Source: a virus. Taken from it: a DNA stretch of 23,353 nucleotides. Where the stretch lies: IMG/VR virus record IMGVR_UViG_3300050015_000176, positions 1-23,353 of that record; one strand, 5' to 3'. The position numbers and the translations under genes are program-made. Positions 14,394-20,536 of this stretch are shown piece after piece. The notes below the pieces were generated by a model. The model worked only from the letters and a program-made list of their open reading frames with translations, searched no databases and was not told the DNA's origin. Positions within the stretch are counted from its first letter, which is position 1, and the number at the start of each line of letters is the position of its first letter.

Positions 14394-14483
14394 TTTCCTC
14401 TCCCCCTCTCTATCTATATTATACGCTCCTGCTTCTGCTCAGTTCTCCTGAGCTTCGCGGGGACTCCGCCGCCCCATGACATC

Positions 14484-14513
14484 ATGATACCATTCCGCCT
14501 CCCAGCCTGTCAA
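14484..14513 (-). promoter_or_regulatory. Leftward early promoter
   Basis: Minus strand: TTGACA (14513-14508), 18-base spacer, TATCAT (14489-14484) with an extended TGG before it. Transcription would start near 14477 and feed the whole leftward arm. A second -10-like TATAAT at 14423-14418 has no good -35 and may be a weaker start closer to the gene. Confidence 0.6.
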
Positions 14514-14536
14514 GCCCCACGCCGCCCTATTCTTTG

Positions 14537-14555
14537 CCAGCTTCTGCCAAGCTGG
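14537..14555. other. Perfect 7-bp inverted repeat upstream of the leftward promoter
   Basis: CCAGCTT-CTGCC-AAGCTGG lies about 24 bases upstream of the -35 box of the leftward promoter. No T tract follows it on either strand, so an operator is more likely than a terminator. The rest of the gap from 14394 to 14784 holds promoters and operator-like repeats but no gene I can support. Confidence 0.45.
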
Positions 14556-14732
14556 GGGAGGGTGGGATTTCGCGCATGACGCATGGGCATAACCATACCT
14601 ACTCTCTCTCGTATATAAGGTGCTGCTATTTGTGTTACAAGACAAAGAAGGAGTGGCTATTTTTGTGAGAGCCATGTGTTACAGTTTTTAGGATATGCGA
14701 GAGTTTGCGAGGAAATAGAACATACGTTTGCA

Positions 14733-14761
14733 TTGACCATTGTGATACAATGGAGTATAAT
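14733..14761 (+). promoter_or_regulatory. Rightward promoter with operator in its spacer
   Basis: TTGACC (14733-14738), 17-base spacer, TATAAT (14756-14761). The spacer region holds CCATTGT-GAT-ACAATGG (14737-14753), perfect 7-bp arms, so a bound protein would block polymerase. The start near 14768 leaves a leader just long enough for the ribosome site of the next gene. Confidence 0.8.
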
Positions 14762-14784
14762 TTACGAACAAGGGGGCGCGAATA

Positions 14785-14973
14785 GTGGGGATGTGGGTAC
14801 TGCGGAAGGATGGTTCTTGGTCATATGGTCGGAAGTCATTGTCGTCTAAGGATTTAGGAGGGATATTGGATACGGTGTTGGCGGGGAAGAGGATAGAGAT
14901 GTTTAAGGCAGTGTATAGCATGCCTAAACACAAGGGTTGTAATACAAGACTTACAATAACGTGGAAGGAGTAG
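14785..14973 (+). CDS. Unknown 62-residue protein, first gene of a rightward operon
   Basis: A 62-residue basic protein with GTG start at 14785; AGGGGG lies about nine bases upstream, better placed than for the ATG at 14791. The sequence (WVLRKDGSWSYGRKSLSSKD near the start, TRLTITWKE at the end) gives no family. It lies immediately downstream of the operator-controlled promoter and ends just before a second small gene, so the two are probably cotranscribed. The perfect palindrome TTGTAATACAA (14937-14947) lies inside its 3' end. Confidence 0.6.
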   Translation: MGMWVLRKDGSWSYGRKSLSSKDLGGILDTVLAGKRIEMFKAVYSMPKHKGCNTRLTITWKE

Positions 14974-14975
14974 GA

Positions 14976-15170
14976 ATGGAAACTAAGTCTATGAAACTGT
15001 ATTACGTGACGTTAAAGAACTTGCGATTGATAAAGTCATGTACGGGGGAGAGCATGGCAAAGATACTTGATCGTCTAGTAGAACTGGATAAGGTGCTTCC
15101 TTTGGAGAAAGTTCTGATGGCGGATTTCAAGAAAGAAGTTCGCGCCTCCAACTTGGGTCCGCCTAAATAG
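14976..15170 (+). CDS. 64-residue possible ribbon-helix-helix regulator
   Basis: ATG 14976 follows AAGGAG by five bases and comes two bases after the previous stop; the in-frame GTG at 14961 has no such site. The product METKSMKLYYVTLKNLRLIK then SMAKILDRLVELDK could form a beta strand and two helices, the ribbon-helix-helix pattern, although the match is loose. A rho-independent terminator ends the operon at 15223-15252. An operator-controlled promoter just upstream makes an autoregulator plausible. Confidence 0.55.
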   Translation: METKSMKLYYVTLKNLRLIKSCTGESMAKILDRLVELDKVLPLEKVLMADFKKEVRASNLGPPK

Positions 15171-15222
15171 TGGGGCAAACCTCACTTATATACACCGCGC
15201 GGGATTTCGTCCCTGCGTCGCG

Positions 15223-15252
15223 GGGCCTTCGTCAAGGAGGCCCTTGTTTTTT
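15223..15252 (+). terminator. Rho-independent terminator of the two-gene rightward operon
   Basis: GGGCCT (15223-15228) pairs with AGGCCC (15238-15243), followed by TTGTTTTTT. A further GC-rich imperfect hairpin (about 15195-15222) lies just before it. The T tract also supplies the -35 region of the next promoter. Confidence 0.8.
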
Positions 15253-15272
15253 GGGTTATAGTGTGGTACAAT
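15244..15272 (+). promoter_or_regulatory. Promoter of the candidate ncRNA
   Basis: TTGTTT (15244-15249), 17-base spacer, TACAAT (15267-15272) with an extended TGG before the -10. The predicted start near 15279 coincides with the base of the first RNA hairpin. An operator-like GTGTGGTACAA (15261-15271) overlaps the -10. Confidence 0.6.
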
Positions 15273-15278
15273 TTCGTT

Positions 15279-15436
15279 AGTGTCATGTCTGCAGACATTG
15301 ATACTCGGTGGTATATCACCGGACTTGCACAGAGTCGGCCCGCAGGTCAAGCAGGATTCGTCCTGCGAGTGAGGAGCTTCGGCTTTTTGCGGAGAAGGAG
15401 TTGGTAGTAGCGTAAGCGAACCCGACTTCTTTTTCT
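15279..15436 (+). ncRNA. Candidate structured RNA of six successive hairpins
   Basis: The plus strand folds by eye into: I 15280-15304 (about 10 bp, TGCA loop, one bulge); II 15306-15321 (CGGTG/CACCG); III 15322-15348 (7 bp with one wobble, 13-base loop), abutting II; IV 15351-15366 (GCAGGA-TTCG-TCCTGC); V 15373-15386 (C-UUCG-G tetraloop then T5); VI 15397-15429 (8 bp, two wobbles) followed by CTTTTTCT. With a promoter ending 7 bases before and a terminator-like end, this is an independent transcription unit of about 158 nt, or 110 nt if V terminates. I know of no RNA family that fits. Confidence 0.5.
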
Positions 15437-15449
15437 ATTAGAAAACGGG

Positions 15450-15659
15450 ATGCGTGTTCTCTCTAGTCGAGGTATGCAATCAGCTCTCGCGCTAGGGCAA
15501 AGCCATGGTGCATTATTGAAGGCTTTTATAGACGAAAAAGCCATTCAGCCCTTTATCAATGAGGATTTAGCCATGGTAATGTCTACTCCCGTTCGCTTTA
15601 CTCGTCCGGGAAGAGCAGGACTTCTTTTCTCTCAGAGGATGGCAAACAATATTATTTGA
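15450..15659 (+). pseudogene. Remnant resembling the N-terminal region of P63C-domain proteins
   Basis: A 69-codon ORF (MRVLSSRGMQSALALGQSHG, then AFIDEKAIQPFINEDLAM and TPVRFTRPGRAG) resembles the segment before the P63C domain in phage and plasmid proteins, where RVLSQRG, LKPFI and a GGR-like turn occur in this order. In-frame codons upstream (LLENG) extend the likeness, but stops at 15405-15410 interrupt the frame. The remaining 200 or more residues of such proteins are absent. There is no good ribosome site before the ATG. I call it a decayed or truncated copy; a domesticated small protein is possible. Confidence 0.45.
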
Positions 15660-15762
15660 ATGGTGTCAAGGTAATAAAGAAATAGGCTGGCGATTTGTTT
15701 AGCTCAAGAAGAACTACGCAAACCTATTGAAAGGCTAGAAAGCCCCTCACCAACCTATAGTT

Positions 15763-15790
15763 ATTATAGATCTTTCTGCATTTTTGTCAA
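15763..15790 (-). promoter_or_regulatory. Leftward promoter antisense to the P63C remnant
   Basis: Minus strand: perfect TTGACA (15790-15785), 16-base spacer, perfect TATAAT (15768-15763). No minus-strand gene with a credible start lies within the next 400 bases, so the product may be an antisense RNA to the remnant and the structured RNA. The rest of 15660-15899 is A+T-rich and shows no gene. Confidence 0.6.
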
Positions 15791-15899
15791 CCTTCCTCCC
15801 AAAAGAATGTTCTGTTTTAAAATATTTTTAGCAGGAATTTTTATGAGATTCTGATTAGTTGCTATATTTATCTAGGACAATCCGTTTTCTTTTTGGGTA

Positions 15900-15927
15900 T
15901 TGACAACGTAAAATTTCGTGTTACAAT
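15900..15927 (+). promoter_or_regulatory. Rightward promoter for the terminase arm
   Basis: TTGACA (15900-15905), 16-base spacer, TACAAT (15922-15927). Two inverted repeats flank the start region: CGTGTTACA/TGTAATACG (15917-15939, one mismatch, overlapping the -10) and GTATT-CGT-AATAC (15945-15957). These are operator candidates of the dispersed motif. Confidence 0.75.
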
Positions 15928-15966
15928 AAATGTAATACGGACAAGTATTCGTAATACAGGAGAAGA

Positions 15967-16116
15967 ATGAATACGCCAAAACAATACCTGGAAGACTCGG
16001 CCCCGATTGTGAGGAAGGAAGATCCTCTTACTGAGTACGAGAAGGCCAGATTAGAGAGGTTGTCTTTACCTGGCTATCCTGGGCCAGATGTAAAAGTATC
16101 GGAGGAGGAAGAGTAA
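15967..16116 (+). CDS. 49-residue acidic protein, unknown
   Basis: ATG 15967 follows AGGAG by four bases. The 49-residue product (MNTPKQYLEDSAPIVRKEDP at its start, EEEE at its end) is acidic and carries LSLPGYPGPDV, loosely like the PTLPG repeats of the next protein. Its TAA overlaps the next ATG (TAATG). It is the first gene after the promoter. No family recognised. Confidence 0.6.
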   Translation: MNTPKQYLEDSAPIVRKEDPLTEYEKARLERLSLPGYPGPDVKVSEEEE

Positions 16117-16454
16117 TGAAGTATTTATGTCTTCTGGTAATTCTCTTTATTTTGATGGCGCCGTGTTTTTCCCAAGAGGTGATCTCTCCAACACTTCCTG
16201 GAACAAACATCAGGGATTTGACCAAGCCTTCAACAGTGATAGACGGGCAGGATATTTATCCTACACTTCCGGGAATGGATGTGAGGGACTATTCTAGGCC
16301 TGGCCTTAGAGTTGAAAGGGACATGATCTATCCGACACTGCCGGGGACAACTTTTCGGGACTTCTCGAAGCAGGGGTGGAAGATCGAGAACAATGATAAG
16401 CCGGTGTTTCCAGAAGTTCGAATGAGAGTCTTGCGGATACCGGAGGACAAGTAA
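16116..16454 (+). CDS. Exported protein with three PTLPG repeats
   Basis: A 112-residue protein with a clear signal peptide (MKYLCLLVILFILMAPCFSQ, cleavage probably near residue 19-20; C17 does not sit in a good lipobox). The mature part has three copies of a 16-17-residue repeat at a period of 24: ISPTLPGTNIRDLTKP (23-38), IYPTLPGMDVRDYSRPG (47-63) and IYPTLPGTTFRDFSKQG (71-87). The start overlaps the previous stop and GGAGGAGG lies upstream. Function unknown; an exported repeat protein expressed with packaging genes might act at the host envelope. Confidence 0.65.
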   Translation: MKYLCLLVILFILMAPCFSQEVISPTLPGTNIRDLTKPSTVIDGQDIYPTLPGMDVRDYSRPGLRVERDMIYPTLPGTTFRDFSKQGWKIENNDKPVFPEVRMRVLRIPEDK

Positions 16455-16682
16455 ATGCCTCGTATATTTGGAATGGAAACAATAATGCAGTTCAGGCTCT
16501 TTGAACACGAGAAGGCACTTCTATTGAGTAAGTGCAAGATACTTGGACAGTCACCGTCATTCTTTCTCAGGAATGCCCTTCGCGAGGCCATGGAGAAGCT
16601 GGATGAGGGTATACTAAAGAAGCACGTTGAAGGTATAATGCCAGCGGAATTGATGGAAGAAAGCAAGGAATCGCATGAGTAG
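16455..16682 (+). CDS. Small ribbon-helix-helix-like protein
   Basis: A 75-residue protein. MQFRLFEHEKALLLSKCKIL then SPSFFLRNALREAMEKL (about residues 11-49) has the strand-helix-helix order of CopG/MobC-type ribbon-helix-helix proteins; the C-terminal third is acidic and helical. GGAGG lies eight bases before the ATG, directly after the previous stop. Its likely role is DNA binding, possibly regulation of the rightward arm, but the assignment is by pattern only. Confidence 0.55.
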   Translation: MPRIFGMETIMQFRLFEHEKALLLSKCKILGQSPSFFLRNALREAMEKLDEGILKKHVEGIMPAELMEESKESHE

Positions 16683-16941
16683 TTTCGTTGTTCTGGGTTT
16701 TGCTATTGGACTCGTAATAGGATTGATTGTATCTGTCCCTTCTGCAATTAAGCTATTGCAGATACTTATGGTGTGGGATCATAAAGTAATTTCAAAAAGC
16801 AAGCAACCAAAAGAAGAGTACATGCCCCCCCCTAATCCAATAATGGAAGAGAATTACGAACAGATTTTAGCGCAAGACAAGGCGGAAATACTCAAGAATT
16901 TTGTGAGAAGAGGCATAGTCGAGGAAGACAATGGACGATAA
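16675..16941 (+). CDS. Small N-terminal membrane-anchored protein
   Basis: An 88-residue protein with one strong transmembrane segment (about 3-33, VVLGFAIGLVIGLIVSVPSA) and a charged cytoplasmic or external tail with PPPNP. AAGGAA lies before the ATG, which overlaps the previous gene by 8 bases; the end overlaps the next by 11. Position before the terminase genes does not identify it. A spanin- or holin-like role is possible but not shown. Confidence 0.6.
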   Translation: MSSFVVLGFAIGLVIGLIVSVPSAIKLLQILMVWDHKVISKSKQPKEEYMPPPNPIMEENYEQILAQDKAEILKNFVRRGIVEEDNGR

Positions 16942-17614
16942 GCTCGCTAATTTTTCTTCAGAAGAACTTCGCCAGCAATGCTCAGAGTTGTCTCTTATGC
17001 GTATAAGTTCGGAGGAGATCGCCAGAAGAATAAATCTTCCTCGCGCCAAAATCGCTGAGTATGTAAGCATTATTAGAAACGAAGAAGCATTCAAGAAAGA
17101 GAGAGGGCTTGACTCTAAAAACAAGGACTATATCATGCAGGAAGTTGAAAGATCAGAGCTTCGAGAGAAGTTGCTTTGGAAGACACTTCCTCCAGACATT
17201 TTAGACGAAAGCATTCAGCCTCATCCAGCAATAGCGAATACTCTATCACACATAAGGGAGGAGTCCACTTTCCGAAGGAATCTTCTCATAGAATTTGACT
17301 TATTGCAACAACAAAAGATTGGAGCAGAATTGCAATCATGGGAAACATCCTTCATGGAATTTCTAAAAATACCAAAATTAGAGGCCAATAATGCCGACAT
17401 TGAACGAGTTCTATCAGGCTCTACGGGAGAATCGTCTGAGGTATATGGAGAAGTATCTCTGGATCAACACGAAGGAACAGGGGATCATCCAGTTCCATCC
17501 GAACCCATGCCAGATATTGCTGGATGGAATAATTCAGAGACAGATCCAAGAGAAGAAGCCGATCCGCCTGATAATCCTGAAGGCCAGGAGAGTTGGGATA
17601 AGTACCTTCCTTGA
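16931..17614 (+). CDS. Probable terminase small subunit
   Basis: A 227-residue protein directly before the large terminase. The N-terminal part has a helix-turn-helix-like segment (MRISSEEIARRINLPRAKIA, about 23-42), as in small terminases that recognise the packaging site. The middle is helical and charged. The last 74 codons (17391-17614) overlap the large terminase in another frame and encode an acidic, Pro/Gly/Ser-rich tail. The overlap cannot be removed by choosing a later terminase start, since its Walker A codons lie inside it. The assignment rests on position and the HTH; no specific family was recognised. Confidence 0.6.
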   Translation: MDDKLANFSSEELRQQCSELSLMRISSEEIARRINLPRAKIAEYVSIIRNEEAFKKERGLDSKNKDYIMQEVERSELREKLLWKTLPPDILDESIQPHPAIANTLSHIREESTFRRNLLIEFDLLQQQKIGAELQSWETSFMEFLKIPKLEANNADIERVLSGSTGESSEVYGEVSLDQHEGTGDHPVPSEPMPDIAGWNNSETDPREEADPPDNPEGQESWDKYLP

Positions 17615-19916
17615 AGGCGATATTTTCCATTATACGACACTAAATCCTGGAGTTCAATCTTATATTGCAGCAGCAGACAGCGAACAGGCTAAATCTCTGT
17701 TCGATATGTCTAAATTATTCTACGAACAGCTTTCTCCAGAAGTAAAACCCATGCGCCGGTACTGTAACGAGAAGGCTCTTTTTTTTGAGAACCCGAAGGA
17801 AAAGCAAAGGGCCGAGAATCCAGGACTTAGATCTGGAATCAAAATAGGAACGGCTGGTAAAATCGAAGTCGCTAGAGGACAGCTAATCCATCGCCTACAT
17901 TGCTGTCTTCATCCTGATACGCTGATAGACGTAGAAATAAATGGAAATCGAACATATGTTCGCATAAAAGATATGTCTCCAGGGTATACTGTGTTCACGT
18001 TTGAGGGGAAGAAAGTAGAAGTAAAAGGAATCTCAAAAATAGGGATCCGAGAAATTAAAGAGAAAATGATCTGCATAAGAACCGTAACGAAAAATTTATA
18101 CGTTACATCTAACCACAAAGTATTTACTCAAAGAGGGTGGGTAGAGGCCGGGAAACTAAAATCCGGGAAAGATTATCTTGTTGGAAACATGAGAGAGTTT
18201 ATTGATTTTGACAAAATAAAGAGTGAGCCAAACGGATCAGAGGCTATTGCGATAACCATACAGAACCTACAACTCAGCGACAGAGAAGCGCGATTTACTG
18301 TTTTTAAAAAGAATAAAAAATTTATGGGGATATTATTGGATCTTCTTTCTAAGTACAATTTTGACGTTGACGAAAATTCAGATTCTACGTCCCTTATAGT
18401 TCACTCTGAAGACAGTAGCTTTATAAAGCTGCTTAAAGAATACTACAACGATTTTGCAATGCTTAAAGAGAGATCTCTCTCGTTGTCTGAGGCGGAAGAA
18501 GTTCTGTCTTATTTATGCTCTGCCGATGTTCATGAAAGAGAATCGGGAAAGATTAAGAGAATCACCAAAGAAAGATATGCCCATTTTAGGGACTTGATCA
18601 GAGAGAAGATTCCCAATAACAGGCAAAACAACAGATCAAGTCCTGGAATAAATAGTTTAGAAAGGAAATTTTGTGCCGAAAAATATTCCTTCTCACAAGT
18701 AATATCGGTGAAAGAAGAGCCATATCGGGGATTCGTGTATGATTTAATTCTCGATGACAAATCACATTGTTTCCAAACAAGTGAGGGAATAGTGCACAAC
18801 TCAGAACTCTCCGACTGGAGAGGTGGATCCCTGACGCTGGATGCAATTCTTCACTGCGTCCCAGATTTGCCAAACACGGCAGTATATTTCGAGTCAACTG
18901 CCAAAGGGATAGGGAATATGTTCCATGACGAATGGCAACGTGCAATTTTAAAGGATTCTGATTTTGTTCCTATTTTCTTCCCGTTCTTTATTGATCCAGA
19001 CAACAAGATAAAATGCGGAAAGGGCATGATCGAAGAGATAAAGGATACATTGGATGACGAAGAAAAAGAATTGATAATGAGATTTAATCTTGGGTGGGAT
19101 CAGTTGGCGTGGAGAAGGAATAATATTAAAAATAAATGCCACGGTGATATTGATATTTTCCACCAGGAGAATCCTAGCACTCACAGAGAGGCATTTGTAA
19201 CAACTACCTTCAATGTATTCAAGGCAGAAGTTATACGTTCCTGTTTTGCCGTGAAAGAACCAATATTTTACGGGCACTTGATTGAAGAAGACGGTTGTGT
19301 TACACTGAGAGAGGGAGGGCATAAAAGCCCTGTAAGAGTATGGAAATTCCCAGAGAAGGGACACACATACGTTGTCGGTGCAGATCCTACCGTTGGGATA
19401 GATCCCAAGACTGGAGATCCGGCAGCAATGCAAGTGCTGGACATAAAGACACTTGAACAAGTAGCGGAATATGAGCAAGTCGTAGATGCAGACGTATTTG
19501 AGAATGAAATGATTCGGTTAGGTTTTTTCTACAATGCTGCCTTGGTAAATTTAGAACTAAGCGGTCCAGGGTGGGGGATCATAAGATCGTTCAAGGATAG
19601 ATACCCAAATATTGTTTATTGGCCGTATTTAGACGATCCAAAAAAGAGGAACACGGGACACCTTGGATGGGAAACCACCTGCAAAACGAAGGAAGTCATG
19701 CGGAAAGAAACCATAGAACACATGCGTTCCGGGGCACTTACTTTAAGATCAAATTGGCTATTGCATGAGTGCGATACTTACTGCTATAATGAATACATGC
19801 ACCCAGAGGCAAAAGGAGACGCACACGACGATCTGGTGCTTGCCTTGGAACTGGCTGTCGTTGCTTTAAATAATGTCTCGGCGTGTGCCCCAATAGTTGA
19901 AGGGCCAATTCATTAA
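17391..19916 (+). CDS. terL: Terminase large subunit, interrupted by an intein
   Basis: An 841-residue precursor; removal of a 299-residue intein leaves 542, a normal large-terminase length. ATPase part: Walker A-like KARRVGIST (64-72) and Walker B restored by splicing as IHRLHC-SELSDW, with Glu472 the likely catalytic residue; motif III-like YFESTAKG (499-506). Nuclease part: VVGADPT (Asp665), NLELSG (Glu722) and HDDLV (Asp813, Asp814) form the RNase H-like acidic set. The enzyme cuts concatemers and pumps DNA into the prohead. ATG 17391 has GAGG six bases upstream. Without splicing the ATPase should be broken, so packaging depends on it. Confidence 0.95.
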   Translation: MPTLNEFYQALRENRLRYMEKYLWINTKEQGIIQFHPNPCQILLDGIIQRQIQEKKPIRLIILKARRVGISTFLEGDIFHYTTLNPGVQSYIAAADSEQAKSLFDMSKLFYEQLSPEVKPMRRYCNEKALFFENPKEKQRAENPGLRSGIKIGTAGKIEVARGQLIHRLHCCLHPDTLIDVEINGNRTYVRIKDMSPGYTVFTFEGKKVEVKGISKIGIREIKEKMICIRTVTKNLYVTSNHKVFTQRGWVEAGKLKSGKDYLVGNMREFIDFDKIKSEPNGSEAIAITIQNLQLSDREARFTVFKKNKKFMGILLDLLSKYNFDVDENSDSTSLIVHSEDSSFIKLLKEYYNDFAMLKERSLSLSEAEEVLSYLCSADVHERESGKIKRITKERYAHFRDLIREKIPNNRQNNRSSPGINSLERKFCAEKYSFSQVISVKEEPYRGFVYDLILDDKSHCFQTSEGIVHNSELSDWRGGSLTLDAILHCVPDLPNTAVYFESTAKGIGNMFHDEWQRAILKDSDFVPIFFPFFIDPDNKIKCGKGMIEEIKDTLDDEEKELIMRFNLGWDQLAWRRNNIKNKCHGDIDIFHQENPSTHREAFVTTTFNVFKAEVIRSCFAVKEPIFYGHLIEEDGCVTLREGGHKSPVRVWKFPEKGHTYVVGADPTVGIDPKTGDPAAMQVLDIKTLEQVAEYEQVVDADVFENEMIRLGFFYNAALVNLELSGPGWGIIRSFKDRYPNIVYWPYLDDPKKRNTGHLGWETTCKTKEVMRKETIEHMRSGALTLRSNWLLHECDTYCYNEYMHPEAKGDAHDDLVLALELAVVALNNVSACAPIVEGPIH
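17904..18800 (+). other. Intein in the Walker B motif of the large terminase
   Basis: Residues 172-470 of the precursor (299 aa). Block A is CLHPDTLID starting at Cys172; block B is VTSNHKVFT with the usual Thr and His (239, 242); block F/G is VYDLILDDKSHCF followed by GIVHN with His469-Asn470, and Ser471 is the +1 residue. The flanking C-S-E-L sequence is a standard terminase Walker B. About 190 residues between blocks B and F exceed a mini-intein. EEVLSYLCSADVHERESGKI could be a worn LAGLIDADG remnant, but no intact endonuclease motif is visible. Confidence 0.93.
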
Positions 19917-19928
19917 GGAGGCATATAA

Positions 19929-20066
19929 GTGAGCGAAAACGAAGGTTGCGAATATCCATTGAATATTCACGATGGAATCCGATGCCCGGAGTGTTCTTCT
20001 TACTTAATTCATGCGGGAGAAAATTGGGAATATCCTTCTTGCGGATGGACAAGTACGCATGATTAA
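19929..20066 (+). CDS. 45-residue small protein with partial zinc-ribbon pattern
   Basis: GTG 19929 has the ideal site AAGGAGG at seven bases. The product contains C7, CPEC (19-22) and YPSCGW near residues 35-40, like a short zinc ribbon with one Cys of the second pair missing. It directly follows the large terminase. Function unknown; metal binding is uncertain because a ligand is missing. The 111 bases after it hold no supported gene, only a 6-bp stem (20147-20161) just before the next ribosome site. Confidence 0.6.
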   Translation: MSENEGCEYPLNIHDGIRCPECSSYLIHAGENWEYPSCGWTSTHD

Positions 20067-20177
20067 AATTGGGCTTACTGGGCGTGGTCAAAAACGCACA
20101 GCAAGCACATAGATAATGGTTTTCTACCTTTGGCAGATTCGAGTGGCCTTAATTTTTAAGGAAAGGAGGTGAAAAAT

Positions 20178-20468
20178 ATGGCTGATGCAAAAATGACACC
20201 GGTGGCAAAAATCCCGACTCCGGCACAAATGGCGCTCAACCGGCTACTTAGAATTTATGCCTACAGCCTGGGCGTCGGGGCAGCAACATTCGCGGTGGGT
20301 AATCTGGGCATGATTCTAAACCTGCTAAAGGGCTTCCATGGGCTCCAGGGCTTCATGATTTCGACGGCTGCGGCGGCAATGGGAGGCCCGATAGTGGAAA
20401 GCACGCTGAAATTTTTCAGGGCAAAGTTAGCCCAGGCTCAGGCGGAGCAGGACGCGGCGACACAGTAG
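20178..20468 (+). CDS. Small membrane protein, possibly holin-like
   Basis: A 96-residue protein with start ATG 20178 eight bases after AGGAGG (an in-frame GTG at 20169 is part of that site). Residues about 25-70 are hydrophobic and Gly/Ala-rich (SLGVGAATFAVGNLGMILNL, then FMISTAAAAMGG), enough for one or two spans, and the tail is charged and Ala/Gln-rich. Size and layout are holin-compatible, but no lysin lies in the window and the position after terminase is not decisive. G+C content looks higher than in the terminase gene. Confidence 0.6.
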   Translation: MADAKMTPVAKIPTPAQMALNRLLRIYAYSLGVGAATFAVGNLGMILNLLKGFHGLQGFMISTAAAAMGGPIVESTLKFFRAKLAQAQAEQDAATQ

Positions 20469-20512
20469 CAACATTGCCACAACATTGTAGCAACATTTCG
20501 ACAACGTTGTAA
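20469..20512. repeat. Four tandem 11-bp repeats between two small genes
   Basis: CAACATTGCCA, CAACATTGTAG, CAACATTTCGA and CAACGTTGTAA lie head to tail with an exact 11-base period, starting right after the stop of the membrane protein gene. They can also be read as two 22-bp units with three differences. The last unit includes the palindrome ACAACGTTGT and is followed by a run of A. Helical phasing suggests a protein-binding array. Confidence 0.8.
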
Positions 20513-20536
20513 AAAAAGAAAAAGGACGGTGCAAAA

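Larger units (their letters stand above)
14630..15959. repeat. Dispersed near-palindromic 11-bp motif, probable operators
   Basis: Copies of a TTGTRWTACAA-like motif: 14630 TTGTGTTACAA, 14674 ATGTGTTACAG, 14740 TTGTGATACAA, 14937 TTGTAATACAA (perfect palindrome), 15261 GTGTGGTACAA, 15916 TCGTGTTACAA, 15930 ATGTAATACGG, 15949 TCGTAATACAG. Four overlap or adjoin rightward promoters at 14733, 15244 and 15900. A single regulator binding all of them could control the switch between arms. The binding protein is not known; candidates are the small proteins at 10191, 10471 and 14976. Confidence 0.55.

Noticed and set aside
15285-15407. Forty-codon ORF (MSADIDTRWYITGLAQSRPA...) over the hairpin chain
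   Set aside because: No ribosome site, basic low-information product, and the same bases form consecutive stems; RNA structure explains the stretch better.
20067-20150. tRNA-like TTCGA sequence near 20137
   Set aside because: The flanking bases do not pair as a T arm and no acceptor or anticodon stem could be built.
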